Shown here piece by piece: positions 15,346 to 15,668 of a DNA stretch of 15,668 nucleotides (the stretch's first letter is position 1; the number at the start of each line of letters is the position of its first letter). The position numbers and the translations under genes are program-made. Below the pieces are notes generated by a model, which was given only the letters and a program-made list of their open reading frames with translations, searched no databases and was not told the DNA's origin. The DNA comes from UBA1858 sp045105615 (GTDB lineage: Bacteria > Pseudomonadota > Gammaproteobacteria > UBA4575): the NCBI GenBank assembly GCA_045105615.1, contig JBGCDS010000045.1, positions 1-15,668 on the forward strand, in the 5' to 3' direction.

Positions 15346-15361
15346 CATTGATCCATCAATG
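15346..15361. promoter_or_regulatory. Inverted repeat CATTGAT-CC-ATCAATG upstream of cheW
   Basis: Perfect 7-bp arms separated by 2 nt, about 80 nt upstream of the cheW start. The spacing suits a dimeric repressor or activator. It overlaps the -35-like TTGATG of the only promoter I can suggest for this operon. The binding factor is unknown. Confidence 0.4.
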
Positions 15362-15471
15362 ATAACTATCGGTAATATTAGTTAAAACATTAGCATTAGT
15401 AATAATGAGGAGAATAACTCTAATGACTGGCAGGTTAAGCTGGATAAAGCGTAGATAATCGTTTCAAATAT

Positions 15472-15489
15472 ATATCTAAGCCTAGATAT
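15472..15489. repeat. Short hairpin ATATCTA-AGCC-TAGATAT before repeat copy 3
   Basis: Perfect 7-bp arms with a 4-nt loop; the flanking TTTC and GAAA can extend the stem with a bulge. It lies 40 nt upstream of repeat copy 3, comparable to the hairpins before copies 1 and 2. Confidence 0.45.
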
Positions 15490-15529
15490 GAAATTAGAAT
15501 TTATAAATGACTCTGAGCAGTCGTAAAGA

Positions 15530-15668
15530 TCCGAGGATGTCCAATAAGATTTATCTACAGCCAAATCATTTAGGGCCATATTTTGGGGCACAATAATTAA
15601 CAAATATTACTTATTCTCATATAAAACATAGGCTTATGATGTTACTCAAGTAGCTACCGCCTCCACCA
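15530..15668 (+). repeat. 139-nt repeat copy 3 (putative ssrA-type attachment site), ending at the window edge
   Basis: Starts TCCGAGGATG, then TTTATCTACAGCC (21-33), TTAGGGCCAT (41-50), ATTTTGGGGC (51-60), and ends GTAGCTACCGCCTCCACCA. Against copy 1, the first ten bases match at 8 of 10 and the last 19 at 18 of 19. GGGG again starts 63 nt before AAGTAGC. The window ends exactly on the final A of the CCA, so the right flank cannot be inspected. Confidence 0.82.

Larger units (their letters stand above)
15270..15529. other. Gene-free leader of the cheW-receptor operon
   Basis: No credible gene. A perfect inverted repeat CATTGAT-CC-ATCAATG lies at 15346-15361 and overlaps the TTGATG of a weak possible minus-strand promoter (TTGATG-N16-TAGACT). 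A second, ATATCTA-AGCC-TAGATAT at 15472-15489, lies 40 nt before repeat copy 3. A GAGGAG followed by ATG on the plus strand near 15408-15424 opens only a 17-codon frame and is not called. Confidence 0.45.
12162..15668. mobile_element. Cassette B: 3,507-bp unit between repeat copies 2 and 3
   Basis: The unit runs from the base after the CCA of copy 2 to the CCA of copy 3, which is the end of the window. It carries only a chemoreceptor and a CheW, both on the minus strand, plus regulatory hairpins, and no recombination gene. Boundaries are set by the repeats and by similarity of its first 25 bases to those of cassette A. Mobility is inferred. Confidence 0.5.

Noticed and set aside
15414..15464. 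17-codon plus-strand frame near a GAGGAG sequence
   Set aside because: It is too short, and GAGGAG lies within its own opening codons when the first ATG is used. No leader-peptide features such as a terminator switch are seen.
15382..15603. 73-residue minus-strand open frame upstream of cheW
   Set aside because: Its start lies inside repeat copy 3, there is no ribosome site, its composition is that of translated AT-rich intergenic DNA, and nothing in it is recognisable.
8652..15668. Integron attC sites or a CRISPR array
   Set aside because: The repeats lack the palindromic R'/R'' core of attC, the units are multi-gene, and three 139-nt copies 3.4-3.5 kb apart do not resemble CRISPR repeats and spacers.

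Overview
The window looks like accessory DNA of an AT-rich marine-type gammaproteobacterium. That guess rests on the protein families present (a LEPR-XLL/DUF4347 surface protein, a pirin/FMN-reductase operon, a FixL-type PAS chemoreceptor) and on the AT-rich intergenic sequence. No rRNA or tRNA gene fixes the taxonomy.

Region 1 (1-8443, all on the minus strand, read right to left) is one tightly packed gene set. In transcription order it holds a membrane-fusion protein with a cytoplasmic GAF domain, an M50 site-2-protease-like membrane protein fused to an HlyD-type periplasmic arm, a shortened SecA-like ATPase, a second exported HlyD-type adaptor, and the start of a large LEPR-XLL/DUF4347/LamG surface protein that runs off the left edge. 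Gaps are 3, -8, 4 and 35 nt. I read it as a dedicated export apparatus plus its substrate, in which a SecA paralogue replaces the ABC ATPase of a type I system. The operon structure is seen; the mechanism is inferred.

Region 2 (8444-15668) is built from two compact cassettes, each ending in the same 139-nt repeat. Copies lie at 8652-8790, 12023-12161 and 15530-15668. They align without gaps and all end in GTAGC(T/A)ACCGCCTCCACCA. The last 12 bases look like the 3' acceptor end plus CCA of a gammaproteobacterial tmRNA (ssrA). The simplest reading is a tandem array of integrative cassettes at an ssrA-type attachment site, with no integrase inside them.

Cassette A (8791-12161) carries a divergent LysR regulator and a minus-strand operon: FMN-dependent reductase, pirin, small two-helix membrane protein, RibD-C/DHFR-like reductase. 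It looks like a redox or detoxification module. Cassette B (12162-15668) carries a CheW and a soluble chemoreceptor with four near-identical FixL-type PAS repeats of exactly 121 residues, two further PAS domains and a very short MCP signalling hairpin. It looks like a transferable gas/redox-sensing chemotaxis input.

Intergenic regions hold several inverted repeats: a nested one at 8581-8632, interlocked ones at 12186-12231, and a terminator-like hairpin at 12244-12271.
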